A stretch of DNA of 64,000 nucleotides from the NCBI GenBank assembly GCA_934454655.1, contig CAKSFK010000002.1, forward strand, positions 52,174 through 116,173, in the 5' to 3' direction. Position 1 is the stretch's first letter, and every line of letters begins with the position of its first letter. A program made the translations under genes and the position numbers. Source of the DNA: an uncultured Eubacteriales bacterium (lineage in GTDB: Bacteria; Bacillota; Clostridia; Oscillospirales; Acutalibacteraceae). Under the pieces are notes generated by a model that saw only the letters and a list, made by a program, of their open reading frames with translations, searched no databases and was not told where the DNA came from. Shown in pieces: positions 41,609-49,660 of this stretch.

Positions 41609-43528
41609 ATGCTTAACGGTTTCATTAAGGCGGCGGCGGGTCTGCCGCACTGTACCGTTGCGGACGTCAGTGCCAACACAGCGGAAATTTTAAGGATTAT
41701 AGACGTTGCTGACGAAAAAAAGGTCAATCTGCTGGTACTCCCCGAGCTTTGCGTTACGGGATACACCTGCGGCGATCTGTTCTTTTCGGATATATTGATT
41801 AAAAGCGCCGAGGACGCGCTGAATGTTATTTCGGAGCATACGCGCGGCAAATACCCCGTTTGCGTTGCTGGACTGCCGCTGATGTTTTCCTCAAAACTGT
41901 ATAACTGCGCGGCGGTGATTGCAAACGGAAAAATAATCGGTGTCGTTCCAAAGACCTATATGCCAAACTACAACGAATTTTACGAAAGACGGCAATTTTC
42001 ACCGGGAAGTGAAATTCCGAACGGTTCGGTTATAAACATTCACGGTAAAGATGTACCTTTCGGCACGGACCTTTGCTTCTGCCACACGGATATTGCGGAA
42101 TACACCTTCGGCATTGAGATATGCGAGGATATCTGGGCGGCGGCTCAGCCGTCCGAAAAGCTGTGCCGCGGCGGTGCGGTTATAATGCTTAACCTGTCGG
42201 CATCAAATGAGGTTATAGGAAAATCGGAATACCGCCGCACGCTTGTTTCGTCAACCTCCGCAAGACTTCTGTGCGGTTATGTTTACGTTTCGTCGGGAAC
42301 AGGTGAGTCCACGCAGGATTTGGTTTATTCGGGTCATACGCTGATAGCCGAAAACGGAACGGTGCTTGCCGAGAGCGCACCGTTTGAGGAAAAGGAGCTT
42401 ACCGTAACCGAAATAGACGTTAAGCACCTTTGCGGTGAAAGGCACAAAAACACAAGCTTTGAGCCGCTCCCCTCAATCAGAAGGATTGTTTTTTCGCAAA
42501 GCACAATTAAAACAGAGCTTACACGCGGTTTTGAAAAAGCACCGTTTGTGCCGTCGGACAAAAACGACCTTTCAAAACGTGCCGAGACTATACTCAAAAT
42601 TCAGTCCTACGGGCTTAAAAAGCGGCTTGAGCATACAAACGCCAAAACCGCGGTGATCGGTATTTCGGGCGGACTTGACAGCACGCTCGCCCTGCTCGTC
42701 TGTGTGCGCGCAATGAAGCTGTGCGGCAGACCGCTTAAGGACGTTTTGGCTGTAACAATGCCCTGTTTCGGCACAACGAAACGCACCCGTTCGAATTCCG
42801 AGATACTTTGCAGCGAACTGGGCGTTACATTTAAAGAGGTCAACATCACCGAGGCCGTTAACCGTCACTTTAAGGATATAGGTCAGGACAGCGACTGCTA
42901 TGACGTGACATACGAAAACTCTCAGGCAAGAGAACGCACTCAGGTGCTTATGGACCTTGCAAATAAGTCGGGAGGGCTTGTTATAGGTACGGGCGACCTG
43001 TCGGAGCTGGCGCTCGGCTGGGCGACGTACAACGGCGACCATATGTCAATGTATGCCGTAAATTCCTCCGTTCCCAAGACCCTTGTAAGATACCTTGTGC
43101 GTTATGAGGCGGAGTTGTTCGGCGGAAGGCTCGGCGCGGTGCTTTCCGATATACTTGACACCCCCGTTTCCCCAGAACTTCTGCCGGCTGATGAAAACGG
43201 CGAGATAGCGCAAAAGACCGAGGATTTGGTGGGGCCCTACGAACTGCACGACTTCTTTCTTTACAGGATGCTGCGTTTCGGCGATTCGCCCGAAAAAATA
43301 TTCCGCCTTGCCCTTCTTGCGTTTAAGGACGATTACGACGCCGAAACCGTGCTTAAATGGCTTAAGGTGTTCACACGCCGCTTTTTTTCGCAGCAATTCA
43401 AACGTTCCTGCCTGCCCGACGGACCTAAGGTGGGTTCGGTAACCCTTTCTCCGCGGGGCGACTGGCGTATGCCGTCGGACGCGTCGGCACGGTTGTGGCT
43501 TAAACAACTTGAAAATATTAATTTGTAG
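41609..43528 (+). CDS. nadE: Glutamine-dependent NAD+ synthetase
   Basis: About 639 aa, the two-domain form. The N-terminal nitrilase-like glutaminase has catalytic Glu in LPELCVTGYTCGDL, Lys in VPKTYMPNYNEFYERRQF, and Cys in GIEICEDIW. The C-terminal amide-transferring domain has the ATP pyrophosphatase loop GISGGLDSTLALLV, then ATYNGDHMSMYAVN and PDGPKVGSV. It converts nicotinate adenine dinucleotide to NAD+. AAGGAGAAGG stands before the ATG. Its place after lysA may be operonic convenience, with no metabolic link visible. Confidence 0.95.
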   Translation: MLNGFIKAAAGLPHCTVADVSANTAEILRIIDVADEKKVNLLVLPELCVTGYTCGDLFFSDILIKSAEDALNVISEHTRGKYPVCVAGLPLMFSSKLYNCAAVIANGKIIGVVPKTYMPNYNEFYERRQFSPGSEIPNGSVINIHGKDVPFGTDLCFCHTDIAEYTFGIEICEDIWAAAQPSEKLCRGGAVIMLNLSASNEVIGKSEYRRTLVSSTSARLLCGYVYVSSGTGESTQDLVYSGHTLIAENGTVLAESAPFEEKELTVTEIDVKHLCGERHKNTSFEPLPSIRRIVFSQSTIKTELTRGFEKAPFVPSDKNDLSKRAETILKIQSYGLKKRLEHTNAKTAVIGISGGLDSTLALLVCVRAMKLCGRPLKDVLAVTMPCFGTTKRTRSNSEILCSELGVTFKEVNITEAVNRHFKDIGQDSDCYDVTYENSQARERTQVLMDLANKSGGLVIGTGDLSELALGWATYNGDHMSMYAVNSSVPKTLVRYLVRYEAELFGGRLGAVLSDILDTPVSPELLPADENGEIAQKTEDLVGPYELHDFFLYRMLRFGDSPEKIFRLALLAFKDDYDAETVLKWLKVFTRRFFSQQFKRSCLPDGPKVGSVTLSPRGDWRMPSDASARLWLKQLENINL

Positions 43529-43538
43529 ATAATAAATG

Positions 43539-43586
43539 CACTTCCTTTCGGGAATACTTGTAAAAACCGAAGGGAAGTGTTTTTTT
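43539..43586 (+). terminator. Terminator hairpin directly before the alcohol dehydrogenase start (possible attenuator)
   Basis: CACTTCCTTTCGGG (43539-43552) pairs with CCGAAGGGAAGTG (43567-43579) around 14 bases, followed by seven T (43580-43586). It ends only three bases before the GTG start of the next gene, and the strand that completes the stem also holds the likely ribosome binding site (AAGGGAAG). Confidence 0.7.
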
Positions 43587-43589
43587 ACT

Positions 43590-44651
43590 GTGAAAGGCTT
43601 TGCAATGCTGGGAATAGGAAAAACAGGATGGATAGTTAAGGAAAAGCCGCACTGCGGCGCGCTTGACGCAATAGTAAGACCGATTGCGGTTTCACCCTGC
43701 ACGTCGGACATACACACCGTGTACGAGGGCGCGCTGGGTGAAAGACATAATATGATACTGGGACACGAGGCTGTCGGAGAGGTTGTAACGGTGGGCAGGC
43801 TTGTTAAAGATTTTAAACCCGGCGACCGCGTTGTGGTTACAGCCATAACGCCGGACTGGGGCTCCGCCGAGGCTCAGGACGGCTATGCTATGCACTCGGG
43901 CGGTATGCTTGCGGGGTGGAAATTTTCAAATTTTAAGGACGGGGTTTTCGGCGAATATTTCCACGTAAACGAGGCGGACGCAAACTTGGCGCACCTGCCC
44001 GACAGCATTGAACCGCAGATTGCTGTTATGCTTTGCGATATGATGCCGACAGGACTTCACGGGGCGGAGCTGTGCGACATAAAGTTCGGAAATTCCGTTT
44101 GCGTTGTAGGTATTGGTCCTGTCGGTCTTATGGCGGTTGCGGGGGCTGTTTTAAGGGGTGCGTCACGCGTGTTTGCGGTTGGTTCACGCCCGATATGTAC
44201 AAAGGTTGCAAGGTTGTACGGCGCAACCGATACTATAAACTACCGCAACGGGGATATTGTAGAACAGATTTTAAAGCTTACGGACGGAAACGGAGTTGAC
44301 AGAGTAATTCTTGCGGGCGGAGGTCCCGAAACGGTTGAACAGGCTGTAAGAATGACAAAGCCCGGCGGAAAAATCGGAAATGTAAACTATTTCGGCAGCG
44401 GAGGCGCTGTAAGCATATCCCTGACGCCATGGGGCAACGGTATGGCGCACAAGCAAATTTCCGGAGGACTTATGCCGGGTGGCAGGCTGAGAGCGGAAAG
44501 ACTGCTAAGCCTTGTAGAAAACGGCAGAATTGACCCTTCGCACCTTGTGACGCACGTTTTTGAGGGTTTTGATAAAATACCGGACGCGCTTGAACTTATG
44601 AAAAACAAGCCGTCCGACCTTATAAAACCTGTTGTTCTTACAAACTTTTAA
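43590..44651 (+). CDS. Zinc-dependent NADP secondary alcohol dehydrogenase
   Basis: 353 aa, the length of the clostridial/Thermoanaerobacter isopropanol dehydrogenases. The start MKGFAMLGIGKTGWI, AVSPCTSDIHTVYEGALGER, MILGHEAVGEVV and WKFSNFKDGVFGEYFHVN are close to that family. The catalytic zinc ligands are the Cys of SPCTSD, the His of GHEA, and the Asp of CDMMPTGLHGAEL. VGIGPVGLMAVAGAVLRGA and VGSRPIC bind NADP(H). It would interconvert short ketones and secondary alcohols. The GTG at 43590 follows a terminator-like hairpin. Confidence 0.92.
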   Translation: MKGFAMLGIGKTGWIVKEKPHCGALDAIVRPIAVSPCTSDIHTVYEGALGERHNMILGHEAVGEVVTVGRLVKDFKPGDRVVVTAITPDWGSAEAQDGYAMHSGGMLAGWKFSNFKDGVFGEYFHVNEADANLAHLPDSIEPQIAVMLCDMMPTGLHGAELCDIKFGNSVCVVGIGPVGLMAVAGAVLRGASRVFAVGSRPICTKVARLYGATDTINYRNGDIVEQILKLTDGNGVDRVILAGGGPETVEQAVRMTKPGGKIGNVNYFGSGGAVSISLTPWGNGMAHKQISGGLMPGGRLRAERLLSLVENGRIDPSHLVTHVFEGFDKIPDALELMKNKPSDLIKPVVLTNF

Positions 44652-44674
44652 AGCCAGATAATCCAAACCCGGAG

Positions 44675-45196
44675 GTGTGGAAAACGGTAATCCTTTTTTC
44701 GGACAGAAAAAATGCCGTCGCCTGTGAAATAGTTAAAATTCTTACAGACCACGGCGCCGGATATATTTCCGACAAATCGGTGATAACCGGAAAAGGCGAT
44801 TTTGAGGTTATAAGCGAATATAAAAAAACCGAGCTTGATGTAACCGACGGCATCGCCGTTTTTATTGACGATTCCGAGAGATTTTCCGGTCAACGTTTTC
44901 CGCACGGTATGGTCGGTATATGTGAAGAAGCCAACCGCACCGCGCTTGAGCTTTTTATGCAAAGCGGCATCCCTGTTATAAGCTGCGGAATGAACTCCAA
45001 AAACACAGTCACTCTTTCAAGCCTTAACAGTTCTTCGCTTCTCACTTCCTTGCAGAGAACTCTTACGGACTGCGGCGGCAAAACGGTTGAACCGGGCGAA
45101 TTTAAAATTAAACTCACAAAAAAATATCACCCGTTTTCCGTTATGGCTGCCGCCGCGGTTTTGCTTTTAAACGGAATTACACCCGATGTTTTTTAA
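44675..45196 (+). CDS. Uncharacterised protein with Rossmann-like N terminus
   Basis: 173 aa. I do not recognise a named family. The first 90 residues read like alternating strands and helices (TVILFSDRKNAVACEIVKIL, DGIAVFIDDSE). The second half has GIPVISCGMNSKNTVTLSSLNSS and then PGEFKIKLTKKYHPFSVMAAAAVLLLNGI, which recalls the phrasing of Mur-ligase relatives but lacks a P-loop. Start is the GTG at 44675, which partly overlaps GGAGG; no other in-frame start is near. It lies 23 bases after the dehydrogenase and ends the lysine-side operon. Confidence 0.6.
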   Translation: MWKTVILFSDRKNAVACEIVKILTDHGAGYISDKSVITGKGDFEVISEYKKTELDVTDGIAVFIDDSERFSGQRFPHGMVGICEEANRTALELFMQSGIPVISCGMNSKNTVTLSSLNSSSLLTSLQRTLTDCGGKTVEPGEFKIKLTKKYHPFSVMAAAAVLLLNGITPDVF

Positions 45197-45210
45197 AAGG
45201 CAACGCAAAA

Positions 45211-45251
45211 AGCCCCCGCTGTGCCAAAGCACTGCGGAGGCTCTGTTTTTT
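45211..45251. terminator. Bidirectional terminator between the lysine operon and the ribosomal cluster
   Basis: A stem of 14 positions with two mismatches runs from AGCCCCCGCTGTGC (45211-45224) to GCACTGCGGAGGCT (45229-45242), loop CAAA. T6 follows on the plus strand (45245-45250) and T5 on the minus strand, so it can end both the unknown gene and the rplQ transcript. Confidence 0.88.
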
Positions 45252-45321
45252 AGTACACACATTATCGGCGCACGGCAATCAGCTTAAAACCAATCCTGCG
45301 CCGTGTCCAATGTGAGTACTA
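45251..45321 (-). other. Extended hairpin in the 3' region of the rplQ transcript
   Basis: TAGTAC and CACATT (45251-45263) pair with AATGTG and GTACTA (45309-45321), and GGCGCA (45267-45272) with TGCGCC (45297-45302). No T-run follows on either strand, so it is more likely a stability or processing element than a terminator. Confidence 0.55.
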
Positions 45322-45350
45322 AACCAAGTGTTACATCGAATAGGGACAAA

Positions 45351-45692
45351 TTACACTAACTCGATTATTGCCATTTCGGCAGCGTCACCGCGACGGGGAC
45401 CTGTTTTAACAATGCGTGTATAACCGCCGTTAACATCCCTGTATTTCGGTGCAATCTCGTTATAAAGCTTTGCAACAACATCTTCTTTGGTGATAAACGC
45501 CAATGCCTGGCGCTTGCTGTTAAGGGTGTTGTCCTTAGCGAGTGTAATGTACTTTTCCGTCATTGCCCTTACTTCCTTAGCACGGGTAACAGTGGTTTCA
45601 ATTCTGCCGTTTTCAAGCAGATAGGTAACCATTGCTCTGAGCATGGCGGTTCTGTGATCGCTGGTTCTTCCCAGTTTACGGGTACCTGGCAT
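45351..45692 (-). CDS. rplQ: Ribosomal protein L17
   Basis: 113 aa. It begins PGTRKLGRTSDHRTAMLRAMVTYLLENGRIETTVTRAKEVR, the conserved L17 N terminus that lies near the exit tunnel. It is the last gene of the alpha operon after rpoA. In many Firmicutes ecfA1-ecfA2-ecfT-truA follow here; in this genome they lie about 19 kb away and rplQ is followed by a terminator. Confidence 0.97.
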   Translation of the reverse strand: MPGTRKLGRTSDHRTAMLRAMVTYLLENGRIETTVTRAKEVRAMTEKYITLAKDNTLNSKRQALAFITKEDVVAKLYNEIAPKYRDVNGGYTRIVKTGPRRGDAAEMAIIELV

Positions 45693-45744
45693 TTCTGTTC
45701 ACTCCTTATTTGCGGCAAATAATTACATATGCCGCGGTTTTGCT

Positions 45745-46695
45745 TTATTCGTCGTCCTTTTTAAGGGTGAAGCCGAAAGAATTCAGCTTTGCAATTACCT
45801 CTTCAAGCGACTTGCGGCCGAGGTTTCTAACCTTCATCATATCCTCTTCGGATTTGTTAATAAGATCCTCTACCGTGTTGATTCCCGCACGTTTCAGGCA
45901 GTTAAAGCTGCGAACCGAAAGGTCCAGTTCATCAATTGTAAGATCAAGAACTTTCTCCTTTTCGTTATCGCTCTTCTCAGCCATAATGCTCTCGGTTTCG
46001 CTTGCGCCCTCGGTAAGATCAAGGAACAGCTCAAAGTGCTCAATAAGCACTTTAGCGGACATTGATACAGCCTCATTGGCTTTAATGGAGCCGTCTGTCC
46101 AGACTTCAAGGGTAAGCTTGCCCTTATCGGTAACATTACCGACGCGGGTATTGTCAACCGTAAAGTTTGCCTTAAGCACCGGTGTGTAAATTGAATCTAC
46201 GGGAATTACGCCGATTACATTCTGTGCCGGTCTGTTCTGATCAGCCGGAACGTAACCTCTGCCCCTGTCAAGCGTCATTTCCATATTAAGCTTGGCGTCC
46301 TTGTCAAGGGTTGCGATATACATATCCGGATTTAAGATCTCGACCTCTGAATCGGCCTTTATTGACGCTGCGGTAACCACTCCGGGACCCTCTGCCTCAA
46401 TATAAATCTTTTTCGCCGTATCTGCATGGAGCTTTGCTATCAGTCCCTTGATATTAAGGATTATCTCGGTGACATCCTCTTTTACGCCGGGAATGGTGGA
46501 AAACTCATGCACAACACCGTCTATCTTAACCGAAGTAACTGCCACGCCGGGGAGAATTGAAAGCAACACTCTCCTCATACTGTTGCCGAGGGTCGTTGCG
46601 TATCCTCTCTCAAGCGGTTCCATAACGAACTTGCCGTATGTGCCGTCCTGGGTCATACTGACGGTATCTATTCTGGGCTTTTCAATTTCTATCAT
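45745..46695 (-). CDS. rpoA: RNA polymerase alpha subunit
   Basis: 316 aa. The N-terminal dimerisation domain has FVMEPLERGYATTLGNSMRRVLLSILPG, and the linker is acidic (residues 230-245). The C-terminal DNA- and activator-binding domain shows IDELDLSVRSFNCLKRAGINTVEDL and MMKVRNLGRKSLEEV. It nucleates assembly of the polymerase core. Fifty-two bases separate it from rplQ. Confidence 0.98.
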   Translation of the reverse strand: MIEIEKPRIDTVSMTQDGTYGKFVMEPLERGYATTLGNSMRRVLLSILPGVAVTSVKIDGVVHEFSTIPGVKEDVTEIILNIKGLIAKLHADTAKKIYIEAEGPGVVTAASIKADSEVEILNPDMYIATLDKDAKLNMEMTLDRGRGYVPADQNRPAQNVIGVIPVDSIYTPVLKANFTVDNTRVGNVTDKGKLTLEVWTDGSIKANEAVSMSAKVLIEHFELFLDLTEGASETESIMAEKSDNEKEKVLDLTIDELDLSVRSFNCLKRAGINTVEDLINKSEEDMMKVRNLGRKSLEEVIAKLNSFGFTLKKDDE

Positions 46696-46774
46696 TTAAA
46701 AGCTCCGTTTCTCCGCACCCTTATTTTATGCTGCACTGCGCTCGGTACGGTGAACGCCGTGTACGTTGCGGCTA

Positions 46775-47401
46775 TTACTTAGAATAGAACTCAACGATGA
46801 GCTGCTCATCAACAGGAGCTTCGATCTGCTCTCTGGTCGGGAGCGCAATTACCTTTGCCGTAAGCTTATCGCGGTCAACGTCAATCCACTGCGGAACAGG
46901 TCTTGCGCTGTTAGCCTCAACAACAGCCTTTATCTTCTCGCTTGAGCGGCTCTTCTCGCAGATAGATACAACGTCGCCTGCCTTCAAAAGATAAGAAGCA
47001 ATGTCAACGCGCTTGCCGTTCACTTCGTAATGACCGTGACCTACAAGCTGACGTGCCTCCGCTCTTGACGAAGCAAAGCCAACTCTGTAAACAACATTAT
47101 CAAGGCGGCTTTCAAGTATTCTTAAAAGGTTATCGCCGGTAATGCCCTGCTTTCTCTCAGCAATTTCAAAATAATGATGGAACTGATTTTCCTGGACGCC
47201 GTAGAAACGTCTTGCGGTCTGCTTAGCGCGAAGCTGCATACCGTATTCGGACGATTTCTTTCTGCCCTGTCCGTGCTGACCGGGAGCATAGCCTCTCAGT
47301 CCTACCGAGCATTTCTCGGAATAGCAGCGCTCGCCCTTAAGGAACAATTTCTGACCTTCGCGGCGGCAAAGTCTGCATACTGCACCGGTATATCTTGCCA
47401 T
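46775..47401 (-). CDS. rpsD: Ribosomal protein S4 (zinc-binding C+ form)
   Basis: 208 aa. A 16S-binding primary assembly protein. The N terminus has CRLCRREGQKLFLKGERCYSEKC, four cysteines that make the zinc-containing C+ form, and GLRGYAPGQHGQ follows. The S4 RNA-binding domain (RLDNVVYRVGFASSRAEARQLVGHGHYEVNGK) is in the middle. In the alpha operon between rpsK and rpoA. Confidence 0.98.
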   Translation of the reverse strand: MARYTGAVCRLCRREGQKLFLKGERCYSEKCSVGLRGYAPGQHGQGRKKSSEYGMQLRAKQTARRFYGVQENQFHHYFEIAERKQGITGDNLLRILESRLDNVVYRVGFASSRAEARQLVGHGHYEVNGKRVDIASYLLKAGDVVSICEKSRSSEKIKAVVEANSARPVPQWIDVDRDKLTAKVIALPTREQIEAPVDEQLIVEFYSK

Positions 47402-47460
47402 CTGTTACACCTCCAAAATTTTAGCTGCAAATTTTAAAATTTGCAAGTTTGTTTTACCGA

Positions 47461-47862
47461 TTATACGCGTCTTCTCTTGGGAGGACGGCAGCCATTGTGC
47501 GGAATCGGGGTAACGTCCTTTATAAGGCTTACCTCAAGACCGGCAGTCTGCAATGCGCGGATAGCCGCTTCACGTCCTGCACCCGGACCCTTAACGTACA
47601 CTTCAACTGTCTTAAGACCGTGCTCCATAGCAGCCTTTGCAGCGGTTTCAGCCGCGCTCTGTGCCGCAAAAGGAGTAGACTTTCTTGAACCTCTGAAACC
47701 TAATTCACCGGCAGAAGCCCACGAAAGGGCATTGCCCTGCGTATCGGTGATGGTAACAATAGTGTTGTTGAAGGTAGACTGGATATGAGCAGAGCCACGT
47801 TCGATGTTCTTTTTCTCACGGCGACGGCGTGTAGCGGTCGTCTTGCCCTTTACAGTAGCCAT
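47461..47862 (-). CDS. rpsK: Ribosomal protein S11
   Basis: 133 aa. Platform protein of the 30S subunit that contacts the E-site mRNA. GSAHIQSTFNNTIVTITDTQGNALSWASAGELGFRGSRKSTPFAAQ spans the core in pieces, and it ends PIPHNGCRPPKRRRV, as nearly all S11 do. A perfect 20-base palindrome stands between its stop and rpsD. Confidence 0.98.
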   Translation of the reverse strand: MATVKGKTTATRRRREKKNIERGSAHIQSTFNNTIVTITDTQGNALSWASAGELGFRGSRKSTPFAAQSAAETAAKAAMEHGLKTVEVYVKGPGAGREAAIRALQTAGLEVSLIKDVTPIPHNGCRPPKRRRV

Positions 47863-47878
47863 ATTATCTTCCTCCTAC

Positions 47879-48247
47879 TTATTTCTTCTTGTTAGCTATG
47901 GTCTTTTTCGGACCCTTGCGTGTGCGCGCGTTGGTCTTTGAGCGCTGTCCTCTTACGGGCAGACCCTTCCTGTGGCGCAAACCGCGATAGCTTCCGATTT
48001 CGATAAGTCTTTTAATATCAAATGCGATAGTACGGCGACGGTCACCCTCAACCTGAAGGTTATGGTCGATATATTCACGCAGTTTAGAAATATCGTCCTC
48101 GGTTAAGTCCTTGACGCGGGTATCGGGATTGATACCTGTCTCGGCAAGAATTTTTTTAGATGTTGTAAGACCTATACCGAAAATGTAAGTAAGTCCTATC
48201 TCGACTCTCTTCTCGTTCGGGAGATCAACACCAGCAATACGTGCCAT
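47879..48247 (-). CDS. rpsM: Ribosomal protein S13
   Basis: 122 aa. Located in the 30S head, it contacts P-site tRNA and L5. Begins ARIAGVDLPNEKRVEIGLTYIFGIGLTTSKKIL and ends with a basic tail containing GLPVRGQRSKTNARTRKGPKK. First of the classical alpha-operon genes, after rpmJ. Confidence 0.98.
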   Translation of the reverse strand: MARIAGVDLPNEKRVEIGLTYIFGIGLTTSKKILAETGINPDTRVKDLTEDDISKLREYIDHNLQVEGDRRRTIAFDIKRLIEIGSYRGLRHRKGLPVRGQRSKTNARTRKGPKKTIANKKK

Positions 48248-48284
48248 TTATCAAAGCACCTCCATTTTTTTGTTCACGCGCATT

Positions 48285-48398
48285 TTAACCCTGACGCTGC
48301 TTGTGCTTGGGGTTTTCGCAGATAACCATTACCTTGCCCTTGCGCTTGATTATTTTGCATTTCTCGCAAATCTTTTTAACAGAAGGTCTGACTTTCAT
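48285..48398 (-). CDS. rpmJ: Ribosomal protein L36 (zinc-binding form)
   Basis: 37 aa, read from ATG at 48398 to TAA at 48285. The sequence starts MKVRPSVKKICEKCKIIKRK and ends VICENPKHKQRQG, with the Cys-x2-Cys, Cys and His ligands of the C+ L36. AAGGAGG stands just upstream. It lies between infA and rpsM, its normal place. Confidence 0.97.
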   Translation of the reverse strand: MKVRPSVKKICEKCKIIKRKGKVMVICENPKHKQRQG

Positions 48399-48429
48399 TT
48401 GGATTATACCTCCTTAAAATTTTCGACTG

Positions 48430-48648
48430 TTATTTGGAACGCCAGGTTATACGACCCTTTGACAGGTCATACGGGGACATTTCAACAGTCACCTTGTCAC
48501 CCGGCAATATGCGTATAAAATTCATACGCAGCTTACCCGAAATGTGAGCAAGTATTACGTGTCCCCCCTGAATTTCAACCTTAAACATTGCATTTGGCAT
48601 TGCTTCAACAACTACGCCTTCAAGCTCTATCATATCTTCTTTTGACAT
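48430..48648 (-). CDS. infA: Translation initiation factor IF-1
   Basis: 72 aa, a single OB fold that occupies the 30S A site during initiation. IELEGVVVEAMPNAMFKVEI, GHVILAHISGKLRMNFIRILPGDKV and SPYDLSKGRITWR are the conserved strands. Its first base overlaps the last of the KOW-protein gene. Confidence 0.98.
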   Translation of the reverse strand: MSKEDMIELEGVVVEAMPNAMFKVEIQGGHVILAHISGKLRMNFIRILPGDKVTVEMSPYDLSKGRITWRSK

Positions 48649-48899
48649 TACGGTTTCTTCCTTTCGGTTTCATCTCTCAGGGCGGCAAGCGACCGCCTTA
48701 AGGCTTTATCGGTTTTATAACTGTTTTCATCAAGATTCTTCGCGGTAAAAGCTACGTGCTTTACGTTTTTGCGTTTAGGTCTTGAAAGAGGACGTTCCTT
48801 GCCGTCGCACAGGTAGACAAATTTATCATCCGACCCGACGACCACCATAAAACGGTTTTTATCACGTCCCGCTTTTGAACAAACTATCTGCCCTGCCAT
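48648..48899 (-). CDS. KOW-domain RNA-binding protein (L14e/L27e-like)
   Basis: 83 aa. The N-terminal KOW motif reads GQIVCSKAGRDKNRFMVVVG, then a lysine/arginine-rich middle (RPLSRPKRKNVKHV) and a charged helical tail. Clostridia commonly keep this small gene between map and infA; the protein is thought to bind ribosomal RNA, with no proven role. The ATG at 48899 is used, nine bases after GAGG; a TTG at 48914 overlaps map. Confidence 0.85.
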   Translation of the reverse strand: MAGQIVCSKAGRDKNRFMVVVGSDDKFVYLCDGKERPLSRPKRKNVKHVAFTAKNLDENSYKTDKALRRSLAALRDETERKKP

Positions 48900-48910
48900 A
48901 ACGGTTATCC

Positions 48911-49660
48911 TCAAACCAATGTCATAATTTTAGGACCGTCGGCTGTAATGGCTATCGTGTGTTCAAAATGGGCTGAAAGCGATCCGTCCTTTGTTAAAAC
49001 AGTCCATCCGTCCGGCTGAACCTTCACGTCAAAGCCTCCGGCGTTAACCATAGGCTCTATCGCAACAGTCATTCCGGGAATAAGCCTTATTCCCCTGCCG
49101 GGTGTGCCGAAATTCGGAACTTCCGGAGCTTCGTGCAGGTGAGTACCCACGCCGTGACCGACAAACTGCCGCACAACAGTGTACCCGCGTGCCTCGACAT
49201 ACGATTGCACCGCATGACCTATATCACCGATTCTGCTGCCTGCACGCGCCGCGTTAATGCCCTCGTAAAGGCTCTCGCGGGTCGTGTCTATCAGCCGCTT
49301 TGCCTCGGGAGAAATATCTCCGCAGGCAAATGTGGCAGCGTTATCGCCATGATATCCGTCAAACTTAGCGCCGAGGTCGATACTTACAATATCACCGGCG
49401 CGGAGTTTTCGCGTGTGCGACGGTATGCCATGAATAACTTCGTTGTTGATTGATATACAGGCGGTAGCAGGATAACCCTCGTAGTTTTTAAAGTTGGGTT
49501 CACCGCCGCGGCGGCGGATGTACTCCTCCGCCAGGCGGTCAATTTCCGCTGTTGTAACTCCGGGTTCAACTGCTTTGCCGGCTGTTTCTAACGCTCCGGC
49601 CGATATACTGCAAGCTTCTTTCATTATTTTAAGCTCGCGACCGGTTTTAAGCACTATCAT
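48911..49660 (-). CDS. map: Methionine aminopeptidase, type I
   Basis: 249 aa. It removes the initiator methionine from nascent proteins. Metal ligands Asp, Asp, His, Glu, Glu are seen in VSIDLGAKFDGYHGDNAATF, VGHGVGTHLHEAPEVPNFG, AIEPMV and the final AHFEHTIAIT. The N-terminal zinc-SH3 extension of some type I enzymes is absent. It overlaps adk by four bases. Confidence 0.97.
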   Translation of the reverse strand: MIVLKTGRELKIMKEACSISAGALETAGKAVEPGVTTAEIDRLAEEYIRRRGGEPNFKNYEGYPATACISINNEVIHGIPSHTRKLRAGDIVSIDLGAKFDGYHGDNAATFACGDISPEAKRLIDTTRESLYEGINAARAGSRIGDIGHAVQSYVEARGYTVVRQFVGHGVGTHLHEAPEVPNFGTPGRGIRLIPGMTVAIEPMVNAGGFDVKVQPDGWTVLTKDGSLSAHFEHTIAITADGPKIMTLV

